Positions 1 to 13,600 of a stretch of 64,000 nucleotides of DNA are shown here, one piece after another. Every line of letters starts with the position of its first letter. Position 1 is the first letter of the stretch. Under the pieces are notes generated by a model. The model had not been told where the DNA came from and did not search any database. It worked only from the letters and a program-made list of their open reading frames with translations. The stretch is from Nectonema munidae. Lineage: Eukaryota; Nematomorpha; Nectonematoida; Nectonematidae. A program made the translations under genes and the position numbers. Location: the NCBI GenBank assembly GCA_030549495.1, contig JAUIRK010000297.1, positions 1 through 64,000 of the forward strand. The letters run 5' to 3'.

Positions 1-50
1 AAAAATACCCTCATCTTTTATTTCACTGTGGCATTTAAAACAACTGAGCA

Positions 51-764
51 TATTAAAAAGTTTATAGAGGTTAATAAATTATTGTCTTTCAGTTTTATTT
101 CACTATGAGTAATTTAAATAACGCTAATTAGATCGTAAAACAATGCATCAGAGCTTCTGTACACTGATATTTATCTTCTCTAGCTGCCATAGTCCCTCAC
201 GTCGTACACGGTGTGACCATGTGTGATCCAGGCTAAGATTTTCACAGACCAAAAACACAGACCGAAAATTAAATGTTAATGGCTATTAAAATCTAACTGA
301 TTGGGAATATAATTGCAAGTTTTTCAACAAAATCAAATATAGTAGAACCTACGTTTTACGTACCCTGATTTTACGTTCCCTGGATTTTACGTCCTCGCCA
401 AATGATTGATGACGTCATCTTTTTGGTCATTAAATGCATTATTAATACGTTTTTTCTTTGTGATTTTATGTATTAAAAAGTTTATAGATATTAATAAATT
501 ATTGTCTTTCAGTTTTATTTCACTATGAGTAATTTAAATAACGCTAATTAGATCGCAAAACAATGCATCAGAGCTTCTGTACACTGATATTTTTTATTTA
601 AGACTTTATTATGAAAACAGCTCAGCTTTAGGGATGATCATCCAATTTCACTGTAGTAGTCTTCTTTAGCTGCCATAGTCCCTCACGTCGTACACGGTGT
701 GACCATGTGTGATCCAGGCTAGGATTTTCACAGACCAAAAACACAGACCGAAAATTAAATGTTA
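51..764. repeat. Imperfect direct duplication, two copies
   Basis: Positions 51-278 and 471-764 are near-identical apart from about 65 extra bases (roughly 591-660) in the second copy. Shared landmarks are TATTAAAAAGTTTATAGA at each start and GCTGCCATAGTCCCTCACG in the second half. The spacer (279-470) contains three tandem variants of ATTTTACGTNCCCTGG around 350-395. No coding potential is seen. It could be a tandem duplication or two copies of one unnamed repeat. Confidence 0.85.
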
Positions 765-999
765 AAAAAAGTTGCCTTGAAAAGATTGATAAATAATTTT
801 AAAAAAATGTCGGATAAAATAAAAAAAAACTAGAAAAAGTGATTTTATCGAATTAAAAAAAATCTACTTCAAGATTTATGATGAAACTTCTAGAAAATCT
901 TAAGCGGTAAATGTTCTGTGTGTCTGCGTGTGAAGTGAATGAGGCTAGTTTTGCTGGAGTTAAAAATATATTATGTGTGTTTGCTCTTTCTTGTAGCCA

Positions 1000-1390
1000 T
1001 AGTAGAAATAAAGAGGATTTGGTGAGGTTTTCTTGTTGAGAGTTACTGGTCTAGGTAAATAATATGCCGTCAGAAAAGTATTGAGAGAAATCTGTATTGG
1101 TGTAGATTAGATCGAGAAGCGGGTCTATGAGAACTAGCCATAGGATATCGGAAAGACATCCTACTCGGTGAGTCGAGAGGATTAGCTTATGGATGCAAAG
1201 GGAAGCGCGATGTGGGAAAATGAGACAGCGGTTTGAAAGGTATGAGCTTATAAATTTGATGATATAAGGAGGAAATGATTTGTGGGCAAGGTTAGTGATG
1301 ATGGCAGAATGCCAGGCTGAGTTGAAAGCGTTGTTTATGTCTAGGAAGATTGTAGAAAAAATTTTGTGAGTAGAAAGGGAAGACTTTTGG
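1000..1390 (-). mobile_element. LINE reverse-transcriptase fragment
   Basis: Read on the minus strand, this encodes the middle of a non-LTR reverse transcriptase. The block LDINNAFNSAWH corresponds to the LDIxxAFDSVWH palm motif. It is followed by FPPYIIKFISSYLSNRC, the usual helix before the GxPQG motif, and by a segment ending LLDLIYTNTDFSQYFSDG that matches the region leading to the (F/Y)xDD box. The catalytic GCPQG and YADD signatures are degraded or missing, so this is a dead fragment of a Jockey/CR1/I-type element. It may belong to the same family as the C-terminal LINE piece near 10.2 kb, but the two do not overlap, so this cannot be tested here. Confidence 0.7.
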
Positions 1391-1439
1391 CTATATTTTT
1401 TTTAAGAAATTAAACTATCCTTTCTCATAATTCATGGAT

Positions 1440-3480
1440 AAGTTTCTCACTCTTTAAAAGAGAAATAATTATGAAACAAAAAGTGAAAAAGAGCTTGATA
1501 GATCAGTTAGGACTGTTAAAGGGGATTTCTAAAATGATAATATTGAAAAATATACAGAATTTTCTTTTCAAAATAAAAACAATGTCCCAACTCCCAACGA
1601 CATATCTCAATCGGCCAGTATGAAACCTGTCCAACACCACTTGAAAGAATGCACAACGCATAATGAAGGAAGTTCCCATGCACGTTCATTTGTTGGATCC
1701 TGGTTTGAAAAATATGAATGGGCTGAATATTCAAAAGAAAGAGAAGCAATGTTTTGTTTTCCATGCAGACATTTTTCTTAACCTTCTTTAGGAATTGCTG
1801 ATGAGACGTTCATTAAAACTGGTTTTCGCCCTTGGAAAAAAGTCTATAGAAAAGACGGTACGATTAATAAATATATTTTTTCACAGTGTTACATGGTCTG
1901 AATACCAACGTAATAAATTGAATTAAACTTCTCTCCTTCAAAGTATGAGTAAAGAATATAAAAAAAAAGATAAAATAGAATATTCATTACATAAAGACTG
2001 TAGGGGAAATAATTGTTTTGACTGCTACGCAAGACATTTCTCAACGAGGCCACAGAAAAAGTGATGATGAATTGAATCCAGGAAATGAAAATTTTTGCAA
2101 TCGTCTGCAAAACATGATCCAATAATTGCTGCTAATGTTAAATATGGTCCAAAAAACGAAAAATACACTAGTTCAGCAATACAAAACGAAATAACCTTTA
2201 CTCTCTTATTCTAGTCTTCAGGGTAATAAAAGATTTATAAAATAAAATTAAAGTTGGCAAAAGATGTTAGCAGAGCTGAGCATTTTGCTTTGGTTGTGAG
2301 ATTTTAAGATTAAATTTCAAATTGTATTCAAGAATGCTTTATATCTTTCACACAAATGACAATTTTAGATGCAGAATCAATTTCTAATGTAATTTTGAAG
2401 GGTTTTGAGAGTTTGGGTTTGGATTATAAAACTTCCCTTGTAGGCTTAGGATTTGACGGAGCTTCAGTAATGTGGGATCAACATCCAAAAAAATCGTGAT
2501 AAAGCTTCTAATGCTTTTTATATTCACTGTTATTGTACAGACTAAATTTAGTTATAGTAAGCACTTCAAGACATGTAAGAGGAGCTAATGATTATCTCAG
2601 TTTGTTGGCACAACTTTATATTTTGGTAGCTAATTCGGTATTACATGAAAAATTTTATCTTATTCAAAGAGAAATGTATAAAAAATAATAAAACAACTGC
2701 AGCATCTGTGTGACACACGATGGTGGTGTCGAACAACTTATTTTAATAATGCTCTTCAGCCCTTAGACTGAATAAAACTTTTCAATGATATTTCTTCAGA
2801 TAACACTGGTTCTCGAAATATTGCTGCTTGCGGTTTAATTGCAAAAATTAATGTAGAATTTGTTTATCTACTGATTTTTTTTAAGACATCCTTGGAATAG
2901 TTTACAGAGTATCAGAACAATTACAATCTAAACAAGTTAATCTTTGAAGAGAAGTTAACTTTATTATATCCCTTCGCCAAGAATTTATTGATATACGATT
3001 TTCAGATTGGAATGAGCAAAACAGTGATAAAGTGTATGAAAAAACTGGTCAACGTCTAAATTCAAATAATAATCAACACATTATAATTTTTAATAACCTT
3101 CTTTTTTGCTTAATAGTTGAGTTAGATCGCCAATTTTCTGAAGAATCGAGTCAAATTTTACTTGGAATTTCTACACTTTATACAGAAAGTGAAACTTTTT
3201 TAACTGAAAAATATTTGAAAGTGTATGCAACTACATATTCTGTGAATGTAAATGACTTAGATGATGAAAAAACTACTTTCAAAAAACCGAAGTTGCCAAC
3301 ATCACTTGTAGAATTTCTGTTTTAATTTGTCCTTATAAAGCTTCCTTTGATTCCGTGAACAGATTACTTCTTATATCTGTTACATTACGAGTTACAAGTC
3401 CCCCATGTAAAAGAAGTTTTTCAAAAATGAAGATGGTTAAAAATTTTCTGAGAATTGAAAAACTTTGTTGATGAATTTGA
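1440..3480 (+). mobile_element. Decayed hAT transposon, ZMYM1/TTF-finger type
   Basis: Pieces of a ZMYM1-like hAT transposase appear in order on the plus strand. Near 1570-1780 is a TTF-type zinc-finger segment (VPTPNDISQSA, then RSFVGSWFEKYEWAEYS and MFCFPCRHF). Near 2385-2480 is a catalytic-core stretch (GFESLGLDYKTSLVGLGFDG). Near 2710-2760 is the TRWW block, and from about 3032 a helical region leads to a hATC dimerisation tail near 3365-3470 (SVTLRVTSPPCKRSFSKM). Several frame changes and stops separate the pieces, so no active protein is possible. Terminal inverted repeats were not found. Confidence 0.85.
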
Positions 3481-4583
3481 TATTCGCCACCAGTATCGTC
3501 GAATTAAGCTTCATTAATTTTTTTAAAAATTGTGGAATTTTTATAAATAATTTTTTTGTGTTTTTCCATTTATTTAAACTAAACAATGAAAAATATAAAG
3601 TGAAAAAACTTCAAAAATTCTCTAATAATTTTTACAGTGATTTGAATCAAATAATAAAAGAGGAGAGCAAATGCATAAATATAATTGGATTAAGTAAAAT
3701 TGCTAATCTTGGAAAAATTATGAGATTTGAAAATTTGGCCCCTATTATGCGCCCCTCCATTTCGAAAACCTAGAATCGCAACTGCTTACTACACTTCCTT
3801 ATTCCTACTACCATTGTCTACACTCGGCAAATTTCACATCCAACCAAAAATCGATAGACTTTCTTTTACTCTACCCCTTCTCACCAATATCCTTCTTTTT
3901 CACAATTGTTTAACAAATCCATGGCGAAACTTCTAATAACGATCCGTTCCAACATTACTCCAAATTCATTAAAAATATTCCAAGCTAGCTCAAAAAACAC
4001 AAATAAATTGTCACATGCTTTTACACTCTTCAAAGATTGCCGCATTTTCCTATTTTTTCTCAAAAACTTGTAACCGATCTCATTTTTCCATACACAATTT
4101 TGAATAATATGCCTTGCTCCATGCTTGCGATTATATATACAAAAACTAAAGCTAAGAAATTGTTCAATAATAGAAATGATTAAAAAATTTAAACTTTTAT
4201 AAAAATTAATGATTTTCAAAAATATCGTTTGTTTATTTTCATAGCCTTCCTACTTTTTTTATTTATCGGTATCGCATTCAAAAAAAAGGAATTTTTCATA
4301 GTTAGAAAGAGATAGTCATGATCGGAAATCATACCCAAACCAAGAGGATCGCAAACCTATTTCCTACTTTCTCACTATTATGCTATATAATTTATAGTTT
4401 TTCGCCTCTATTGTAAAGCCTCCAAATTTATTCTTTTCATTCATTGATAATATAGTTTTATGCCAATATTCAAATTTTATATTATCAATAAAAATTTTCT
4501 TCTAATTAAATTTTTTTAACTCTATTTTTAAAATGAAAATCTTTTCAATTATTTTTTAAAATGCTATATCTATCATAAATTTA
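3481..4583. other. Upstream region of MetAP1
   Basis: No recognisable gene. Open stretches at 3465-3936 (+) and 3881-4219 (-) have no family resemblance and AT-driven composition. The MetAP1 core promoter must lie near the right edge, but no clear TATA box or initiator could be chosen. Confidence 0.5.
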
Positions 4584-4688
4584 ATGACTAACCTCTGTTC
4601 TTCTCAAACTTGTAATAATATTGCAAATCTTCAATGTCCAAAATGTATCAAATTAAACATTTCTTCTCAAAGTTGGTTTTGTTCAAAA
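4584..4688 (+). CDS. METAP1: METAP1 exon 1 (zinc finger, first half)
   Basis: Residues 1-35, phase 0 at the donor (GTAATA). Contains the Cys5/10 and Cys18/21 pairs (LQCPKCIKL) and Cys33. Confidence 0.93.
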
Positions 4689-7600
4689 GTAATAAATTTT
4701 CAATGATTGTTAAATGTTATTATATAATTTTTTAAGGAATGCTTCAAGGGAAGTTGGGAATCTCACAAACTAATTCACAAGAAAGGTATGAATTTCTAAT
4801 CTCTCTAAATAACATATTTTTTATAATTATTATTTAAATATTTTCAATAAGTTTTTTTAATATAGATTTTTTACTCGATTCTTCTAGTACTACAAATTCT
4901 CTTTACAGTCCTTGGCCGTATTTTGATTTTACTGGTTCTCTGCGACCCTATCATTTGGTATATTTTTCTATATTATAATAACTCCTAATTATCAAACTTT
5001 TTGAGTTCACTAAATTTTCTTAACTATGTTCATTGATAATGTGTTTATCATTAATTTATCTAGATATAAAAAATATATAAATTTCTTTATTTTTTCCAAT
5101 ATTCTAGGTTTATACGATACATATGGACCGATGTTTTCATAACTAAAAATTAAGTTCTTGAAAACTCGATATATGGTGAATATATCACAATGTGTTTTTT
5201 AATTGAAATGATGTAATTTTGCCCTAAAATATGAACTTATTTTGTTTCATCTGATTTTATACGCCCAGAATTATTTCTTTCTTGATGAATATTTTAATAT
5301 AAGTTCTCTATTTGATCATCTTAGACAAAATTAGTTAGATTTCCATTGTTTTTTATTTGTAAAATTGTTCAAAAGCGTGTACTAATATGATCCTAATATC
5401 TTTTTTTTTTAACTAACTAGCTAAAATAACTAACCAAGCAAATTATATAACTAAATTATCTACTAACATTTAAGAACCTGGTGTCTAAAGTAGCAAACTA
5501 TCTCAATAAATTAAAATAAAATCATTTATTTAGATAATATTTTAAATAATTATAGAAACTAAAGCTAGTTCCTTAGTCACTGCTATAGTCATCTATTTCT
5601 TCTTTAAATACTTTTATAATGATTCCAATCATAGGTGGGGATATAAAAAATTTGGCCTAAATTGACATTTTTGTAAAATATTCCCATCACTCACATTTAA
5701 AAAGTATAAGATACAATTTAGATATGAAATAGTTTAAATTTAGAATTCAAGTTGTCATTTCTAAACTTCCTCCTTCTCTAAATCTTTATTTAGTCAGTTA
5801 GTTAAGGAGATAAATCTTAATTTATCTTCGTATTCCAACATTTAAAATGCCACTACCGATGCTTAGCCGATTCTTATACTAAGAAAAGTATATAAAATTA
5901 TAAATTATTTTGTATTAATAGCTTTTAGACATCATAATAAAGGTTTCTATTAGATTTTAACATTTATTAACATATGTTATTGCTTATATACTATGGTTTT
6001 TTAAGTCAATTTTTGTATCTTTAATTTCTTTTTTTCTAGGAGAGTAAATTTGTCCACCAAAACTAAACGTGAATTAAAACCTAGGGTTAGGTGAAACAAA
6101 ATTGACATACAAGAGGGGTAAAAAATATAGGAAAATTGGTTGATGTTATATGTGAACGATCCCTAATTCCATTTATGAGTGTAGTATATTTTTTACATCA
6201 AATTGTGAGCAAAAAGACAGCCTTCATTAAATGTTATTATAAATAAAGCGATATGCATTAAATACAAAGCTTCTTTTACTCTTTAAAGCGCGGTAGTATG
6301 AACATTAATTTGTCGATTGATTCGGCTGATAAAATCAGTGAGCGATATTCGCCGATATCGATCAAACAAAAAAAGCCAATACCACACAGATCTATTCGGT
6401 ATATCACTAGTTAGTTAGCTAGTTTTAAAATACATTTAGTTACTTTTAAAGGTAAAAGTTAACAAATGCCTTCAGCTCTAGAATTGAAACTTCACTTTCT
6501 CCAACGTTGTTGTTTTTTCATCATATTGTATCAGCATTCAAGAATATTTTTTGCTAGGTGGTGCATGTAACATGGCGATTTATAGAATATTTTTACCTTC
6601 TTTGTGCTTTACCGTTTTCCTTTGCATATTCACTTCCTTTTCTTTCAATTAATCAAATAAAAAGAAGACGAAAATGTTTCATAAATCGCTGTGTTCCATA
6701 ACTCTCCTCTTGCTGTAATTTCTTATTGTTAATACTTTAGTTTTTTAGTCACCCTTTGTCTCTATACCAAATGAAATTGTGAGGCCCGACTATGCGCTTC
6801 ACCCTGATGGTTTTTTTTTAAATTTTTTTTACATTAATACAGATATTTAAATTTCATTTTCCCACCCCCTAGGAATATCTATTGAAGAAGAGAAATCTCG
6901 ATTTTCTACTGACATCCTTGTTTTGAATAAGGAGGAACAAGATGGTGTAAGAAGAGCGTCTCAAGTACTCTTTTTAAATCATTATCTTTTTTTATTTAAC
7001 TTCTTTCGCAAAGAAAGTTTTATGTGGTTCTAAGATCTTTCAACCAATCCTCATTTTAACTTTTTTTCGGTCAAGTGGCTCATCAATGTTACAAGAAATG
7101 AAAATCGTCTGATTAAATGTAAAAAATTATATTGAAAAAAATCAGACGATTACTCTTCAAAATTCTGGTCCTAAAAGAGTTTTAAAATGTCAATTCCTAG
7201 GAACATTTCAACGATATGATTTTTTAACTTGATGAAAAGATATGTTTTGTCCTTTCCTCAAAAAGTGTTTTCAACCATCAATCATCTCTTCTGTTTTTTT
7301 GGAAAAATTGTTTTTAAATTAGTTCTGGGCGAAAATTTTCGTAAGATTTCCATGTCATTGATTTCTATGTGAATTTTAATTTATGAATGAGGTAACTAAC
7401 TGATGATCTAATAGGTAATAAATATGCCCATTCTTCTAAATGTCCTTTAGTTGAAACGTCTCATGAACTTTTTTTGTAAGGTTCAAAGTTAAGAATAAAG
7501 TTTCAATTTTAACTTATCTTATGAGTATATATTGAAAATAGTGTTATTAAATCTAAATTAATTTTTTTACTTTAGATTATGTTTTGTAACTAGTTTTTTT

Positions 7601-10600
7601 AATTCTTTAAGAATGTTGTTCACAAGTAAAAATTTATTTATCCATTATTTCTGGCCTTTGTAGTTGCTATTAGATCAAAATTTTTCTTATTCTTATTGAA
7701 TTCGATAACTTTTTTTTCATTTATCAATTCAACATCTTAAACTAGCTCATCCTTTACGGTCGCTCAAAAGTGCTGTAAGAGGTATTAAGGGGTTTACTTA
7801 TTATTACGCTTTTCAAATTTGCATAATATCCCGAATTTTTTAAGTTCTTTAAAAATAATCCGTATCCAAAGTTGATGTATTGAAATCTATTAATTTTCTC
7901 GAAGATATATCACTATCTATTATTTAAACAAGTTTGGAAAACCTACTTTGAGGACAAGACCTAACCGTTGTAATTAGAGGTGTACCGAATATTCGGTATT
8001 CGGCCTATTCTGTTATTTTTCTCACTATTCGGTATTCGGCCTTTTTGTGGACTATTCGGTACCGAATAGTTTTATATTATACGGGTATTTTACCACCACC
8101 ATATGGCTCACCAGGCTACTTAAATGGCTATAGCTATACCTTTATGGCTTTTTTGAACAACTTTATTAATTAAATGCAAACAAGAATATGAACACAAATA
8201 AAACATAAGAATATGAACAGAAAAAATGAAAAAGTAAATGGGTAATGCAAACATGAATATGAACACAAAAAGTAAATACGGTGATTACTAAGCTATTGCT
8301 TAATACCTAGTCAGAAGACTCATTAGTCAGTACTGTACTTATATTGATAAATTTTGACATTCAAAGTTGTTAGAGATCCACTGTGCTGTTAAGCTTATGA
8401 ATGGAAAGTTTGTTGTAGTGGCAGTCCATATATCTGTTGTTAAAGAAATAAAATTTGCTGCTAGTACCTCAGCTTCAACTTTCTTAAATAGCTGATCATA
8501 TATATTTGGAACAATCTTATCAGAAAAATATCTCCTACATGGAATACTATATTTAGGGCAAATTTTTTTCATAAGGCGTTTGAAACCTTATAGTTTGTAG
8601 GTTGTTTGATGCGCCTTACATACATAAGCCACCTATGCTGGTTTACAGGCAACTACACGTTTGAAACCTTCATTTTCAACAACTCAAAATGGCTGTGTAT
8701 CTACAGCAATCATCTCCAATTAATTTGTGAAGTTCAACAGCTCTATGGTCATTTATGTTCCATATTTTCTTTCTCTCTCTCCAGAGATTTTTTGCAATCC
8801 TTCCCCCTCTTGAAACCTTGTCATTGCATAAATTACACAAACAGTATGTTGGATCATTTTCACGAGGCTTAAAATATTTCCATACGACACTGTGACTTTG
8901 AGACATTTGAAAATTCAAACTATAATTGTATTTCTAATTATGAATATTATGTAATGAACAATCGTTATAATTGCTAGGTAAGAGTTTCTAAAAAGATAAA
9001 AATAAAATATACAATTAATATAAACATAAAAATGGCTAAAACAACATATGGACATAAAAGAATATTAGGTGTATTCGGCCATTACCGAATAGTTGCTGTT
9101 CGGTGCATCTCTAGTTGTAATGACGAAGAAATAACGGATGAAAAGGATCATTCACTATATTTGAAGGTGCACTTTAGATAGCTGCCTCAAATAGCTAACT
9201 ATTATCTAAGATAACAATCTATGAGTGAGGCTAGTAAGGTAGATATAAAATATCATACATATTAATACTTACCAACCATTTTTTATCTCATCCATCCTCT
9301 TAACCCGTTAAGACCAGAATAATCAGACGATATCTAATGTAAAGCAGAAGAGCATTGATAAACGCAGACGATTTTATTTTTGTAAAGTCGACTATAGTCG
9401 ACTCTGGCCGTTAACCGGTTAAGTTTAAAAGCTTAACAATTTTAATTTTTGACATACATATTTATAAAAAAATATATTGTTTTTAAATGAAATGAATTTC
9501 CCCTAGAATTTGACCAATATGCCAAAGTTGTGGCATATCATTTTTTCGGTAAATTATAACCAAAAAATCAATATTATTTTTATTTCGGCTGAAATGTGTT
9601 AGTTCCAAGTTTGAACAAAACTTAAATAAAAAAAGGTTCAATTTTATTTATTATTTTATTTAAATTGAAGGAGAAAATAATATTTTTTTTTGAAATATAG
9701 TCATCTATGCCATCAAAAACATCTCCAAAATTACTATCTTTAAGAAACTTTTTGCCATATTACTTTATCGCAATGTTCCTAATTTTGCGAAAATATCACA
9801 AATATAACCAGAAACAAAAAATTTAGAAAAATGATCTTCCAATGCATATTACGATTCTTGATGATACGTATTCTCATTCTATTTAACTTCTAGAAGGTAA
9901 GGGTAGGCTTGTCTCTAACCTGGTTTTGATTCCTGTGCTTGTATACAAGCGGCCCAAATCGTGCCTTCTCGAGGAACAACTTCTAGATAACTGTACCTCC
10001 ACTCTGGCCTATTATTGTCGGCCTCTACCTATTTCTATTAGTGTCCGAATTTCATCTTATCGCCAGTTCTAATCTAACAGACACAGACGATCTTTTCATT
10101 TTCAGGAACTTTTATCAACTTACTTCTCATCTGCGTTTTCTGGGATGAAATGAGTAAAAAATTCCTCTTAAAGAACGCATTAATTTACACGCGTCTAACT
10201 TGAGAGCCAAAGCAGCACAAAAAGATCAGCCATTAAACAAGTTCTACCTCGCTCAAAAACCACACAGGCACATGAAAAATACTATATTTCAAGACAACGA
10301 ACTTATCTTTTATGACACATGTCAAAACAAAGAAGACAATCAAAATCAAACATGCGTCAACAAAGCAATACACACACAAGCGGTAACCGGCTATCCCTCC
10401 ACACTCAAACATAACAAACTCATAAATATTCTTCCACCAAAAATCGACACATATGAAGAAAGATTATCAATTAAATTAAGACATACACTTGCTCAACTTA
10501 GAACCAACAAGTCACCATTGCTCGGCAAATATCTTCACAAGATAAATCCAAAAACACATACAAATCCACTCTGTCCAGTTTGCAATCAACATCCACACAA

Positions 10601-13600
10601 CACTCATCATTTATTTAACTGCCCACGTATTTTCACGACACTCAAACCCATCACTTATGGTCAAAGCCATGCAAAATAGTTAACATACTTACTTTGTGGG
10701 GAAACCGTTTAGCAGAAGCTTGGATCTAACTCATTTACATGTATCATATTATTATTATAAATAGATATATATTATTTCTAGCCATATGTAGAAGCCTGCA
10801 AAAAGCCAGCAGCACCTTATGGTGGATTTTTGCGGGTTGGCTGAAATTACACTGGTTTATCGCTGCTGCTGCGAAAGTGTAACAAGTCTACACTTTTCCC
10901 TAAGAATATTTGCTTTTATAGTAATACTCTCTCAGTTTAAACAATGCCTTGTTTTGAACTGATGGATTATACTCATATAAAGATAGTATAATCTAGGGGC
11001 TAACAACAACAACAACAACAAATGAATAAAATATTGTAAACGTTTTATGCTACCGAAGCATAAGCCATCTTAATGGAGAGTAAGTTGATATAATTACATA
11101 TTTATAAGAGTTGCATGCATTACCTTTAGCTTGATCCTCATTTAGAATCCATAATCCTTTTTTCTTTCCATCTTTTTCATTTTCAAACTGATTTTGTAAA
11201 GTGCTGAAAAAAGAACTACTTTATTTTTCTTAGGATATTGCGAACATAAAGTCCCAAGTTCGTTAAGATATATGGACTAGTTCTTTTGAAATTCCTATTC
11301 GTTTTTTCTTATTGTAGCAAGCAGAGTTAAACGCTCACTCCCTCAATAAAATTATCTTCATCAGAAGACTTCCTTTTTACACAAAACAGATAACTTCAGG
11401 TATTAAAGAAGTGTACTGTGAATTTATTTTAGAAAATGAACGAAACTAATGGTTCACGCTTTTTTGATGCCTTTTCTTATTTTATTTATGAATGAACAAA
11501 ATCTATAGTTTAATCTTTTTATGCCTGGACTTGCTTCAATAAAATTAAACAAATGTTTAGATGGAGGAAAAATATCGTTTATTTTAACAAACAAACAATA
11601 ATATTAATGAGGTCATTTTTGACCCCAAGGCGTTCAAAGCTATTTTATTTGTTAAACAACTTTTTGTTTAATTTCTTGAACTTAATTAATTTGAGACAGA
11701 AAAAAATAATAGTCAAAATTTTTTATATATTTTTCTAGTTTTGTTTAAGATTTATGCTTATTTAACAAAGCTTTGGGGTCATTAAGTGAACCGAGTGGTT
11801 GTTAAACGTTTAAGGCTGTGAAGGAACTTGTCATACTCATTATGTGTTCTATGCTTCAAGTTTCATGGCTAAGCCAGGGCTAATTTGCAATTCTGCCAAC
11901 CCTAGGATTCTTAGAAGTAAAAATTTCTGCGCATTAGATGCTCAACAAGAAAGACTGGATTTTGAAAGCATTGTCAAAAGAATGGTTTCATTTTCTGGAA
12001 TTTTTAATTATTTAATGATTTGTTTCGAGAATACTAAACAACAATCTAACTCCTAAACTAAATGAAATTGATCTTTTATTCTAAGCTTAAGAAGGTATTT
12101 GCGTTCTTTCAATTCGCTCAGTTATTCTTTTTTGCGCATTCTGTGTGAATATATTTTTCTAATTTTCCAAAGTTAGGACGGGAAGTGTTGGACGTATTGT
12201 TCAAGCACATTAAAGTGGGAGTCACAACAGATGATTTGGATAAAATATGCACACAGGTATTAATTTCCCATATCTTTGTCCATCACTTTTTTTGTCGTTT
12301 TTTAATATTACTCGACTGATATATCTGAATTTCATTGAGATAGTACGGTATAGACAATGGAATTCATTATAAAAAGAAAGAAAAGATGACGTTGGATAAT
12401 TGTGTTAGGGAATAAATATGCCAGGTGGAAAAGCTATTTTCTATCTTTTAAATTTTTTTAATAAAATGACATATATGAAAGATATTTTAAAAATATTGAT
12501 ATGCCAGGCGCGTAAATAGTTAAACTTTTGGGGCTGAATTTTTCTTAGTGAATTTAACTCGAAAATTTTGGATCAATGATGTATTAATTTTTTATACATC
12601 TTATATAAAAAATAGTTTCTGAAATGACTTCAAAGATAAAATTATTGTCATGATGAAGGCCTTATTGCTACGATAGTGACATATAAAATGAAAATGAAAA
12701 GTTAAGAGCTAAAACTGCACCACATTTGAATTATTACGGATGCACATTTCACCTCCAAAGAACAGTGTCTTAACCAGACTTCAGATCGGGATTGCGAAGT
12801 GAAACGCAAACGGATTTGAGATTTTTATATTTTAAGACTTAATCTTTTAAAATAACTTAATTTTTAAATCAACAACAACAAACTATAATCAACTATATAA
12901 AATAAATACATGCATATACAAAAAGATATTTGATACCGAAATAAGACATTTTATATTCTTTTGAAAACTCAATTGTGAAAATGCATTGCCAGCATCAACA
13001 GGGAAGGAGCTGTCTGACGGCTACATTTCAGGTCTAGCTAGCACCCTCTGAGGAATGAGATTACTTCTTATTTTTCAGTCACCGTGTGGAGTTTTTGAGA
13101 CCTTGACGACAAAATTCAATAAACACTTTTATCCATATATATATATAGCTCTAAAGCACGAATCCAACTACTGGGTTTTTGAGGCCAGATGGGTGCGTGT
13201 TTCATTTCAGGCTAGGAAGATTCATTCTAGGTGGAGTGAAAAATTGGGATGAACTACATTTTCAACATTTTATTAAAGTCCTCCGATCAGTAGTTATTGA
13301 ACGTCAATTTGAATTTAAATTTCAAAAGTCGGTTCGTCTAAAATAAGATAAATTATAAGTGAATTTTTAAATGTTATTTATTATTTATTTTTAGAAAATA
13401 CTTTATATAATTAAATATAGTTTGTGAGTTCTAGTTTTTGTCTTTCAATTTCGATTTTTTATAAATTTTATATTGGGAAGTATGTTTTGAATGCCTAACG
13501 ACCCCATTAAAATTAGAGTTTTTTTAATTTAAAATTGTAAACTAAAGTTTTTAGGAATGAAAAAGATTTAGATAAATTATATCTAAGAACGGAAAAATTC

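Noticed and set aside
6025-6400. Alternative METAP1 linker exons (frames near 6040 and 6345)
   Set aside because: They do not give the RPDYA motif and break the phase. The exon at 6749-6809 satisfies both.
10200-10679. Host gene of 159 codons
   Set aside because: The cysteine/histidine block and 3' tail are those of a LINE ORF2 end.
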